Source: Takakia lepidozioides
Lineage: Eukaryota; Streptophyta; Takakiopsida; Takakiales; Takakiaceae
Assembly: GCA_030704615.1 (NCBI GenBank)
Contig: CM060732.1
Coordinates: 37,367,053-37,431,052, forward strand
Length of the DNA: 64,000 nucleotides
Direction: 5' to 3'
The notes below the pieces were generated by a model. It made no database searches. It was not told the DNA's origin and saw only the letters and a list, made by a program, of their open reading frames with translations. A program made the position numbers and the translations under genes. This document shows positions 36,700 through 46,408 of this stretch, piece after piece. Position 1 is the stretch's first letter. Every line of letters begins with the position of its first letter.

Positions 36700-37345
36700 T
36701 GACTAATGCACCCACGGTCTGCGGCGCCGCACACCGTTTAAGCCTCTGAATGTGTGCTTTGTCTGGAAGGGTAGGAATGGAGACTGCTGTTTGGCGTTCA
36801 CAACAATGTAGGAAAGTGGTGTGCGGCATCGCACACCATCTCTGTAGTCTGGGTATTGACCCGTCTGGTTGGTTGGAAAAACGGTGTGCGGCGCCGCCCC
36901 ATTTCCAGATGCTTGGAAGCACACCATTTTTGCTATGTATTCAATCAAGTATCCTCCATGCTTTCTGTTGCTGTCTACAGAGACATCAAAAAAAACCTTT
37001 TGGATAGGGCAGAAACGGTGTGCTTCTAAGCACATCATTTTTGCTATGTATGCAATCCATTTCAAGTACCCTCCATGTTTTCTGTTTCTGTCTGAAGAGA
37101 CCTCTTTTGGATGGGGCAGAAATGGTGTGCTGCTAAGCACATCATTTCTGTTACGTATTCAATCCCTTTCAAGGAGACGCGTCGCGGTAGATTCCTGATT
37201 TATGAAGGTGGATTCTTGCATCGAATGGATGCGAATGGTTTGTCATTTCATTTCTGGTTTGTCATTTGTGGTTTTCTGGTTTTATGTTTTGATGAACGAA
37301 TCCCACAGTTATAAGCGCCCTTGGTTATAGGCGCCATATCTTTCT
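36700..37345. repeat. Spacer repeats: GTGCGGC/GCCGCAC palindromes and ~108-bp tandem units
   Basis: Between the two inverted arms lie near-palindromes GCGGCGCCGCACACC (about 36720), GTGTGCGGCATCGCACACC (36819) and GGTGTGCGGCGCCGC (36883). They are followed by two and a half tandem copies of a unit of about 105-110 bp, starting near 36911, 37021 and 37127. Each unit holds 'gcacaccattttt', 'ccctccatg' and 'ttggatggggcagaaa' variants. A 145-codon minus-strand frame passes through the repeats and looks fortuitous. Confidence 0.7.
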
Positions 37346-37544
37346 GGTGACGCGACGATGGTTGTCCTAGTGCCATGTCAGCATACCCACACCACGTGAG
37401 CAGGCTCACGCCACGTCGGTGTGACCGTATGCTCACGCCACGTCAGCTTTGTGCGCGCGACGCTAACAAGTGCGACGCTCATGCCATTATGTCGTTGGTT
37501 GGTATCCTTGGTTGGTATCCTCTTGACATGTGCAACTGCACTGT

Positions 37545-37724
37545 TTTGTAGGGGACAACCAACATGTAGCCCAGTGGTAAGGGCTTACGAGTGGTTGTGG
37601 GTTCAAACCAGTGTTGGCCGGGTATGGCATGTAGACATGCATACCCAGCGGTTATTTGCCGGTTATGCACATATGCATGCCCGGAAAGTGAAGCCCTGTA
37701 GGAACCGGCTATGGAAAGGAACCA
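37545..37724 (+). repeat. tRNA-derived SINE
   Basis: The A box TAGCCCAGTGG (37567-37577) and B box GGTTCAAACC (37600-37609) are at true tRNA-like spacing, inside CAACATGTAGCCCAGTGGTA. An unrelated body with direct and inverted 'accggttat' and 'gcatgc' phrases follows. Its right end touches the start of the inverted pseudokinase arm at 37725. The 3' limit is uncertain. Confidence 0.6.
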
Positions 37725-38610
37725 GCAAAAGCCCAATTGAGGACAAATATAGGGACTATCTTTAAAGGAACTACCACACAAAACTGCTATTTCCAACCAT
37801 ACACCTTGCCCATGGACAGTATTGCCATATCTGGCTCTGGAAGTACGTGTATCCAAGTGGTGTATTGAGAGAAACCATGCCAAGCTCTGCTCCTCCTAAA
37901 TACAGGGGGTGACAAGCTGGAGAACCTTGACCTCATAGTGTGGGTCTATGAAGAGGCACAGCCACATTATATTGCATCGCAGTGTGCACCACCTGGTGGA
38001 GCCTGTCAGAGCAGGCTGTGGCCGCCGTGACACGTGTGTCTACTAATGTGCAAGCCTGACTGCATTCTATCTATCTCCTGCATTCTATCTACCTGCACCA
38101 ACCCAGTTTGAACATCAATTAGAGAATTTGTACTGCACCTGCAAGACGGGGGCAAGACCTGAACACACCTCCTGAAAAAGTTCTGCAGATCAAATCAGGT
38201 TTAGCTGTCCAGACATTTGGGACATCCTGAATTGAGCGAGATATGCCACAGAATACGATACACTTACTGGAGCAAGACATTGCCTGAAACTGAAGGCCAG
38301 TGTGCCTTGGTCCGCCAGAGAAATAATCATCCCAGTAGGTCATGAATCCTCAAGGCAGTCATGCCCCTACTAGTACTTGAATTGATTGTCACTATTTTCC
38401 CTATCTTCCTTGAATTTTTCCACCTGGTTCATGGGGTCACCAAATTCATAGTAGACAGCACCATGATTTCAGAAGATAACAGCCCAGGGGACTGCGAACC
38501 TTTTATAAGCTCAAGGTGCAGAGTGCTTGGCTTTAGTATCGGTGGGTTCTGGACCCATCCAGTACCACAAACTGGGTGTGGTACTGGGTAACTGAAAATC
38601 TTCCCATTGA
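37725..38610 (-). pseudogene. Inverted copy of the pseudokinase 3' end (right arm)
   Basis: On the minus strand this contains last-intron sequence (38610 to about 38100), the last exon (about 38095-37897) and 3' flank (down to 37725). The exon copy is broken. A segment of the MKEVVKV region is shortened and a TGA arises after the codons for HRPT. The GATAGAATGC stretch at the exon start is duplicated. The stop codon context of the parent is altered. It is a non-coding duplicate whose main possible role is as the second arm of a hairpin. Confidence 0.82.
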
Positions 38611-38924
38611 GCTTCCTAACCGGCTAGAGAACCGGCATCGTGATTGTAAGCGTGTTATACCCGGAGCAGGATCCGGAGCAAATGTGGATGACGTAGAGGC
38701 AGAGCTAGATAATATAGGTATAGGGGTTGGTGATGGTAGTTAAGATTATTGCATATGGACATATCCTGATTATGTCTTACTAGTAACAATACGTTTACAA
38801 TGGTTGGGGAGATTAGGTGCACAGCATTGAAAATGTCCAAGTAAATAGGAAATTAATTAGTTGGGCATGTGGCTAAAACAATAGTTATAAACTTAGTGTA
38901 TTATAGGGGCAGCTTGAAGGCAGA

Positions 38925-39020
38925 GATAGATGATAGATAGATGATAGGGGTTGAACCCGAGACCCACATGCCAATACACGAGTGGCTTACCACCATGCCA
39001 CGGCCCTCTTGTGCAGTTTT
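38925..39020 (-). repeat. tRNA-derived SINE, minus strand
   Basis: On the minus strand the A box TGGCATGGTGG (39000-38990) and B box GGGTTCAACC (38958-38949) are spaced as in a tRNA. They are followed by a tail of CTAT/CATC units (38925-38948). The head is near 39020. This is a different sequence from the 37.5-kb SINE. Confidence 0.55.
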
Positions 39021-39639
39021 ACACACATACACAAAAATGCTAAGAGAAAGTAAAAATATAAAAATGGATGAATCCCATAACCGGTACCATGGAACCGGCA
39101 ATTTTTAAGATGGCATAACTGGTAGATTGAGAACTGGACAAGAAAAATTCATGTGTTTAATGAGAACCTGTAACCGAGATGTTGACCTTAAGTTAAAAAT
39201 AAGGAATTCTCGTGCTTATGAAGCTAGGCTGCAGGTAATGACCAGATTTTGAAGCCAGGGTAAGATATGTCTCCCTGTCAACAATTGCCATAGTTCAAAA
39301 CTTTGGTAGCCAGAACCACATCCATGGATGTTCACCTCAAGCAGGTCCTAGGGCTCCAAAGCAACCACCAGTACTATGTGTCCTGCAACAAGATCCTTAG
39401 AACCAAAACACCAGCAGGGTAGTAGTTCATCGAACCTTAAAATGTTGCGTGAGGTTTGCAGCCTGCGACATCGTTGTTATTAGTCAAACGACAGCCACCA
39501 AATTGTGAACACAATCGCTAAGCAAGGCAAGCAATTGCCAAAACAAGAACGCAGCAAAAAGGAGACGAGAAGAGGGAGGACTTAGCACCAGAAGAGAGAT
39601 ACTTCTACAGTAAGAGGAAAGTGCTCCAGCAGAATTGCA

Positions 39640-40300
39640 CTATCCAGCGAGCCCTTGTTTCTGACAGTACATAGGTACCAATGTCAGAGATTTCTCGATC
39701 TCTCCAAAGAATCGGCTGCCCCCATGGCCTCGTACACCATCATCAGGTGATGTGTAACACGCCTTGCATGGACAAAAAACCGGGCAGGTTTTGCATAATG
39801 GAAATCTCCGCTCAGCACGCCCAGCAAACAAGACTACGATTCCAGCCTTGTAACCTGTTAAAGCCAATTCACCTGCGGTACACGGATGATCTTCACGTCC
39901 AACCAGGTTGCGACAAAGGCTTGGACCTATTTACTAGGATTATCCACTTCTGCGATCTTCACCCTTTCAGGAGGTTCCAAAAACTCTCATGGAGTCCGCA
40001 AATCCAACCTCCCTTGCAGTGATCCAACACCAAATCTGTTCCAGGAGGTCCGTAAAGTCATCATACAAACACCATCCTGTAAGCCTTCTGTCTCTGATAG
40101 TACACCGACAACCTTGAGGAGAGTCTGCCGCCCCCAAAAAAAGTGCAAACAGCAAACAGCAAACAGGTTTTCCATCAAGCTTTGAGCTTCTCGACTCTGA
40201 CAATACCAGGGCCAAGGATACCATCGCATTCGTAAACAAGTTTCTGCCAAGTAATCGTGAGGGGTTCCTGTGAAAGGTAAGTCCAGGAACCACTTGGTCT
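39640..40300 (-). other. Exon-like coding segments of an unrecognised gene, minus strand
   Basis: Segment one, 40300-40175, follows an AG acceptor and reads RPSGSWTYLSQEPLTITWQK, continuing to a TGA. Segment two, about 39853-39640, follows 'tttaacag' and reads GYKAGIVVLFAGRAERRFPL, then a Cys-rich block CKTCPVFCPCKAC and RGHGGSRFFGEIEKS to a TAG. Both have protein-like composition and sit behind splice-acceptor-like sequence. Upstream exons could not be assembled. I do not recognise either. They could be ends of one diverged gene, alternative last exons, or chance. Confidence 0.25.
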
Positions 40301-40504
40301 CTTTCAGGGAGGCACACCACTTCAAAAAGAAACCGCATATGCCATCATGGCAAAGCACGGAACATACCTTGAGGGGTAATCATGATAAACGATGGTAGAG
40401 CTTACCCGATCTTTTCATTATGATCTGCAGGTAGTCTAGGCGGTTACTTGGTCTGATGGGAAATGCAACATATCACATCCAGGGTTCAAAACATGAAGCC
40501 ACCA

Positions 40505-40975
40505 AAGATAATGCTGTCACAAACAACCCTTATAAGATGCAAAAATATATATCAACAACCAATGCCAGTTCATTAATTCACTGCATCAGGTAAAGTTAAG
40601 TAAGGGTTATATAGAGAAATGACAGTTACATTACCTTTCTTAGAGAGAAGAAAGGCAGTAACCTGCATTGTCAAAAATATCCAGAGGAAATATCATTTTT
40701 TCTAAATAAAGAAAAATGATAAACTGCAGCAACGGGATTAAAGATAATCCTGTCACAAATAACCCTTATAAGATGCAAAAATATATCAACAACCAATGCC
40801 AGTCATTACTTCACTGCATCAGGTAAAGTAAGCATTAGGTTATGTATAGAAATGACAGTTACATTATCTTTCTTAGAGAGAAGAAAGGCCGTAATCTGCA
40901 TTGTCAAGAATAATCAGAGGAAATATCATTTTCCTAAATAAAGAAAAATGATGATAAACCGCAGCAACATGATTA
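40505..40975. repeat. 233-bp tandem duplication
   Basis: 40505-40737 and 40738 to about 40975 are two consecutive copies. Each begins AAAGATAAT.CTGTCACAAA and contains CTTATAAGATGCAAAAATAT, TTTCTTAGAGAGAAGAAAGG and AATAAAGAAAAATGAT. They differ by scattered substitutions and small gaps. No coding potential. Confidence 0.9.
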
Positions 40976-41145
40976 AAGAGAGGGAGAGAGAGGAGAGAGA
41001 GGGAGAGATCAGGAAACAAAAAGAAAAAGAGGAAGGTGGGGGGGGGGGGGAGTGACTGTGCAGCAGCTGCTCAGTCACTCTCTCCCCCCCCCCACCTTTT
41101 TGTTTTTTCTTTGTTGCCCCCTCTCTCCCTCTCCCTCCCTCTGGA
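40976..41145. repeat. Long purine/pyrimidine palindrome
   Basis: The left half is almost pure purine (GAGAGGGAGAGAGAGG, then AAAAAGAAAAAGAGGAAGG and a G run). The right half is its imperfect reverse complement (a C run, then CACCTTTTTGTTTTTT and CCTCTCTCCCTCTCCC). At the centre is GAGTGACTG...CAGTCACTC around 'tgcagcagctgct' (about 41050-41080). It could form a cruciform or triplex. It may also be the paired ends of a foldback element. Confidence 0.8.
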
Positions 41146-42003
41146 AACTGGGTTTATGGAATGGTTGTCCCAACTTCCATCTTTGAAAAAATTGAAAAAT
41201 TGGGTTGCAGGGAATTTTAGATGTTTTTCATCCAGAATATTTTTATTTTTTTTCCCTAAGTGAAACATTTCTTCACTAATACCTGTGAGGTTTTGCTTCA
41301 TCCGGACATCAACCCGGAATATATTGATTGCAAAATCCCCATCAGTATTTATTTTATTTTTTTCAATCCAACCTGGATGAAAAAAGGACTTATTTAGGCA
41401 TAAAGTTATTTTTTAGACACAAAAAAGAACTTTTTCCTATTCTAGACATAGAAATAACTTTCTGTTACCTATTTTGGTCTTGTGCCTATTTGAGACAACC
41501 CCTTACAGCAGTATATAAGCTGGGGGTGAGGCTCTGTGTACCTCATTCCATTTCTCTCCCACTGATGAGCTCACTTGTTGAGCGAAACTAGTCTGGGACT
41601 TTATAGAGATTGGCTACTATTCTGCATCTAAGGGTTCTTGTCTCAATGTTTCTTCTATGCTGTTGAGCCTTAGGTTTGCTATCATCTATTGCATGCTTTA
41701 AACTCATTCTCGAGTGTTGCGTGTTAGATGAGCATCTAAGTCGTTCTCTACTATGTCTATTCTCTAGCAAAAGAGATAGGGTACTATTCTCCTGTCATCT
41801 CAGTGAAATAGTTTCAATCACATATATTTGTCTATTTTTTTGCAGTTGCATTTAGAACATCAACATCACTTCTTTTTAGCTTTTTGTCTCTCTGGATCAA
41901 CGCTATTAGTTTTGATTCCCAGGATCTAGATATCTACAAGTTTTTTCAAGGCGCCCATACCCGCCCCCCCCCCTAAAAACTTTTTGGTTCGGATTGTGTT
42001 CTT
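41146..42003. other. Intergenic DNA with promoter-like segment
   Basis: 41508-41610 contains a TATATAAGC box and a downstream block (CCACTGATGAGCTCA ... GCGAAACTAGTCTGGG). This block recurs inverted at about 42655-42745, where TATATA lies near 42737. The paired segments look like the LTR or terminal region of an element. No open frame of interest is present. Confidence 0.5.
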
Positions 42004-42546
42004 GAGCACCTTGGTTAAAAGAATGAAGATCAACATCTGCCTCCATTACGTGAAGGTGATTAAAGATGTGTTGCAGCTAACACTGTAAGAAAGTTTAGGG
42101 TTCACAGAAAGTGTCAAAACAAATGTTTAGGGTTTAGGGTTTACAGAAAGTGTCGAAACAAATGTAGCAGTACAACGCGGATGCACCGGGTGCAAGATAA
42201 ACACAATCCGTGCAAACAAGTTTTAGGGGGGGCAGTTATGCACCCCTGGAAAAATTTCAGATCCTGTGGATCAAACCTAAAAGGAGAGATCCTGAGAGAC
42301 AGGAAACTAGAATAGAAGGTGTCCTGAAATACAACTGCAAACGTGCAAGAGGCAAAAGTGCGTATGAGAACTATTTCACTGGATGCACATGATAATAGAA
42401 CCCTATCTCTGTTTTGCAAGAGAATGGACACACTAGGAACAACTTAGATGCAGATCTCACATGCGCTATTCGAGAAGGAGTTTATGGCATGCACTATCGT
42501 ATAGACACAGAACACATAACAATGCAATGATCTAAAGCAGGGGATA
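42004..42546. repeat. Direct repeat, copy 1
   Basis: This runs from TGAGCACCTTGG to CAGGGGAT and is repeated at 43191-43701. It includes GAAGATCAACATCTGCCTCC and CAACGCGGATGCACCGGGTG. It carries an extra internal duplication containing TTTAGGGTTTAGGGTTT (42125-42141) that copy 2 lacks. Confidence 0.9.
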
Positions 42547-43190
42547 CAAACGCATCTAAAACTCGACTTCGAAAAACTCAACAACTTCAAAGGGTAAGAT
42601 CACGAGGCAAGACCACGAGGCAAGATCATGCAAAGTAGTGAAGCCAAATCTTTATAAACCCCAGACTAGTTTCGCTCAGCACGTGAGCTCATCAGTGGGA
42701 AAGAAAAGGAATGAGATACGAACCCCACCCCCCGCTTATATACTACTAGGAGTGAACTGCCTCGTGTGGACAATCTTCCAGTGGATGTCTCGTGAGGAGA
42801 AAAACCATCCAACAAATGTCTCGGTGGGAGAAAATCATCCAGTGGATGAAAACAAGTTCTCGACAAGAGAGAACCAGATCCAAAGAATAAAAATCATCCA
42901 AATAGTTAATTGCATATCTCTCAAATACAACTAATTTCATGAGTTTATGACTATGCAACAACCAATTATGGTGAAGTTAGAGCTTGTTGTGCAAAGTCAT
43001 AAGGGCTGAAACCACTTCGAGAGGAACGTAAAACTCGTAAGAGCTTTGCACATGCAGACCATCGCGCAACCATCGTCTTGCTAAAGCCTGCAGCTGTGTT
43101 GTCCTGAACGTGTCCAACCACGATCCTCACCTTCCGATCTCCAAGAAGAAACACGGCTCGGTCTTTGTATTGTTGCCTCATCAAATGAAT

Positions 43191-43702
43191 GAGCACCTTG
43201 GTCAAAAGAATGAAGATCAACATCTGCCTCCATTACGTGAAGGTAATTAACGATCAGTTGCAGCTAACACTGTAAGAAAGTTTAGGGTTCACAGAAAGTG
43301 TCAAAACAAATGTAGTAGTACAACGCGGATGCACCGGGTGCAAGATAAACACATTCCGTGCAAACAAGTTTTAGGGGAGCCAGTTATGCATCCCTGGAAA
43401 AATTTCAGATCCTATGGATCAAACCTGAAAGGAGAGATCCTAAGAGACAGGAAACTAGAATAGAAGTATGCGAGGTGTCCTGAAATACAACTGCAAACCT
43501 ATGCAAGAGGCAAAAGTGCGTATGAGAACTATTTCACTGGATGCACAGGAGAATAGAACCCTATCTCTGTTTTGCAAGAGAATGGACACACTAGAAACAA
43601 CTTAGATGCAGATCTCACATGCGCTACTCGAGAGGGAGTTTATGGCATGCATTATCGTATAGACACAGAGCACATAACAATGCAATGATCTAAAACAGGG
43701 GA
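43191..43702. repeat. Direct repeat, copy 2, cut by a chromovirus LTR
   Basis: This matches copy 1 with scattered changes. It ends at CAGGGGA, where the chromovirus LTR starts at 43703. The interval between copies is about 640 bp. The pair could be LTRs of a small non-autonomous element (TRIM-like), but the ends are not clean TG...CA. Confidence 0.85.
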
Positions 43703-44357
43703 TGTCAATGACGAGAACATGACTAAACACAAACAAGAGATAAGACTAGAGGTACAAGGCTAGACAAGAAGTCAAGGTCGGCGTGGCTGAATGCACGATG
43801 AGTAAATATGAATCAAGATGATATTTATAACAATGAACAAGAGTACAAGATATTGGAACACAACTTGAATACTGGAATGCTGGAAACTAGACTTGAGTAC
43901 CAGATACTGGAAACTGGGCTAGAGTACTGGGAACTGGACTGGAGTACTGGAAACTGGAAACAAGAGTAGCTTGAACTGGTGTTGGAGAGACTGAAGAGTG
44001 TCCAGTCTCGTCTCCTATATATACTAGTTACTAAGAAGTTTCCCTAAGAAGCTGCCCCTATGGAGGTTTCTTGCTGGAGAAATTTCCAAGATTAAACAAA
44101 GGTTTCTTGATGAAGAAGCTTCCTTAAACAAAGGAGGTATCTTGATGGAGAAGTTTCCTCCAAAGGAAGCTTCCTGAGTAGTTTCCCAAGTTACTCTTGG
44201 TAATTTGGTAAACTCCCGGTAATTTGGTAAGTAATGGTAAATTATGGTAGATCATGATAAATATCGGTAAGTCATGGTAACTTCTGGTAACATGATAACT
44301 TGGTAACTTCTGGTATTTACTCCTTATAAGTTCCTCTGGGCTATGTCCGTGACATCA
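43703..44357 (-). repeat. 3' LTR of the truncated chromovirus
   Basis: On the minus strand it starts TGATGTCACGG at 44357, right after GAGGAGGGGG (polypurine tract, about 44358-44368), and ends ATTGACA at 43703. The length is 655 bp. It contains a run of TTACC-type units (44200-44320) and degenerate tandem copies of 'ctggaaactgg' (43868-43975). Confidence 0.75.
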
Positions 44358-44867
44358 CCCCCTCCTCTAGCGCAGAGTTCCTCGAGGAGCGGTAAAATCT
44401 TGGACTTGCTTAGAGTTGGAGAAAATCCAAAATCCGGCGAATGGTACTTGCCAAGCATTCGGCTCTTCGTTCTTGACTCAAATGATTTATAGGTCCCTGC
44501 AACCATCGATAGTGTCTAACACCTTGAACTTGGGACCACGCAGTGATTTGAGCATTCTGATTTTCGAAGTTGCCTTCAAACATGATTTCGTTGTCATCTG
44601 GGTCCGAAGCCTCAACTCCAACAGGATTATCAGACTTCGAGTAGGCTCCACTTGCTGTCGTACGGGGTTCAGACGAGGAAGTACGCGTCACATTGGTGGC
44701 CCATCGTCTCGAGAGCATCGGCATGATGTTGAAGGTCGTGAGAGTCGGAACGGTTGATCTGGTAGCTGGGTAAGCGACAACTCCAATGTATCTGGTTCCT
44801 GTGACTCCATACTGCCAATACAAGATGCAGGAGTGTTGAAGTGTAGCTATATATAGATGTGTGGTGC

Positions 44868-45645
44868 TCATCCCTCCTTAGCATGTATCAGATAAATTGA
44901 ATGTGGAGTCTTCACCTTGAAGCTAACTTGGCTGACATCATCGTTGAGACGTCTTATTGACGTGTAGCTCGGCTTAGCTGGATATCGTTGATGATGAAAC
45001 TCTTGGACTTTGTCAGATGCATTGACGAGGTTGGATGAAGGTTTCCACGTTCGTTCGCTGATGTCGTAGTCTTTCCAATGTACGAAATATTCAAGACGTT
45101 TATACTTGATGCGAGAGAGGACTTCGTCGACTTCATACTCAATTTCCTGATTAACTTCGATTGGTGGAGGTGGTACGGAGACTCTCCCTGGAATATTCGA
45201 TGGATGATACAACTCCAATAATGAAACATGAAAGACTGGATGGATGCGCATACTTCGTGGGAGTTCAAGCCGAAAACTGACCGGATTTATTTGTCGAATA
45301 ATTTTGAATGGGCCCAGGCGTTGATAATCCAACTTCCTTGATGGTCGCGAGGTTTGTATGTCCCGTCGAAGAAGCCACACACGATCTCCAACCTTGAACT
45401 GGGGTTGGAGTTGGCGACGTGATCTGCATACTCTTGTATTGTTTTTTAGCTTCTGCGAGGTGAAATGTAAGCTCCTTGTGAATCGTAGCAAGATGAGTAG
45501 CAAGGTAGCAAGGTTTCTTGCAGCAGGGCTTTTCAACAGTCTTCATGTGGAAAGGGTTTGCTCGAGGATGATGACCATAATTGGAGAAAAATGGAGTTTG
45601 TTGGGTCGAAGAATGTATAGTGTTGTTGTAGGCAAACTCAGTCAA
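44868..45645 (-). pseudogene. Integrase C-terminus and chromodomain fragment
   Basis: The frame at 45645-45265 opens with MTEFAYNNTIHSSTQQTPF, the end of the integrase catalytic core. After a frameshift, 45536-44868 gives FKVGDRVWLLRRDI and LGPFKI (GPY/F-type module), then HPVFHVSLLE. It ends with a chromodomain (EIEYEVDEVLSRIKYKRLEY ... HWKDYD ... TWKPSSNL). An extra 153-codon frame of unknown nature (44871-44410) follows before the polypurine tract. Confidence 0.88.
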
Positions 45646-45660
45646 TGACAGAAGGTCCGT

Positions 45661-46408
45661 GTCGCGCTGCTTTTACTCACCCATCCCTTCGCTATCCGAG
45701 GTGGGAACTCCAAGATAGAAGAGTTGGAAATCTCTAAGCACTCAGCCCGTTCAGAACAATCAGTCATGACCTACAGCTAGTGTATCATGGGGGTGTTTCC
45801 TATTTGTACTCCTTCCGCATTATGTTAGCGAGTTTCCCTTACTATCTGCAATTAAGTATCAGTTTGCTTCAGAAATCTATCAAGTTCATCCATTCATTCC
45901 ACAGCTTCACTCAGGGTCTCTTACACAGTGTGAGTATGAAGTATGTATCAGATTAATATTATCAAGTATCAGGCTGAAGCCATGGTGTCTCTATTCTACT
46001 ACATTACAACTCTACTTCTTGCATTCAGCCAGTATAACAGATCGTTTTCCTCCTACTCCGTGCTCTCCCTCTTTCCTCAGAGATGCGCTCTCCGCTTCAT
46101 TTCCAAGTTTGATCCCCACGAAGTGATCTCCTCCAGTCCCCGCTCCTCGTTATCTTCCTTTCCGTGGTTTCTAACCGTTTCCTCACTAACCGTCATCCGT
46201 GAACAACATGTTCCATTCGCAGATGTTGTTCCCCACAGTCGTTCCCTGTCCTGCTATCCGTTCTCTATGGTTGTGAAGCTGTGTCAAGCTGTGTGAAAAT
46301 TGTGACTGGCTGTGGCCTGTGTTGGGCGTGGTGAGGGCTGTGTCGAGCTTGTGATGGCTGTGTCGGTGTGTCGGACTTGACGGGCTGTGTGTTGGCTGTG
46401 ACGGGGTG
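45661..46408. other. Intergenic DNA, GCTGTG-rich at its right end
   Basis: No gene is recognised. 46285-46405 is a low-complexity stretch of repeated 'ggctgtg' and 'tgtgtcgg' phrases immediately upstream of the Gypsy-2 LTR. A 117-codon plus-strand frame (45943-46296) has a hydrophobic start but no known domain. Confidence 0.55.

Larger units (their letters stand above)
43703..45660 (-). mobile_element. 5'-truncated Ty3/gypsy chromovirus (third family)
   Basis: A 3' LTR (43703-44357) is preceded, in minus-strand order, by a polypurine tract, a chromodomain and the end of the integrase. Upstream of about 45660 the element is lost: no RT, protease, gag or 5' LTR. It differs in sequence from Gypsy-1 and Gypsy-2. 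Confidence 0.82.

Noticed and set aside
36703-37140. 145-codon minus-strand frame with internal repeats
   Set aside because: It follows from tandem DNA repeats whose length happens to preserve frame. The composition and lack of homology do not support a gene.
39967-40358. Two overlapping 123-codon minus-strand frames
   Set aside because: They overlap each other in different frames. The more protein-like reading is the shorter exon-like segment already listed at 40175-40300.
45943-46296. 117-codon plus-strand frame with hydrophobic start
   Set aside because: It lies in repeat-flanking DNA, with low-complexity Ser/Phe composition and no recognisable motif. Probably chance.
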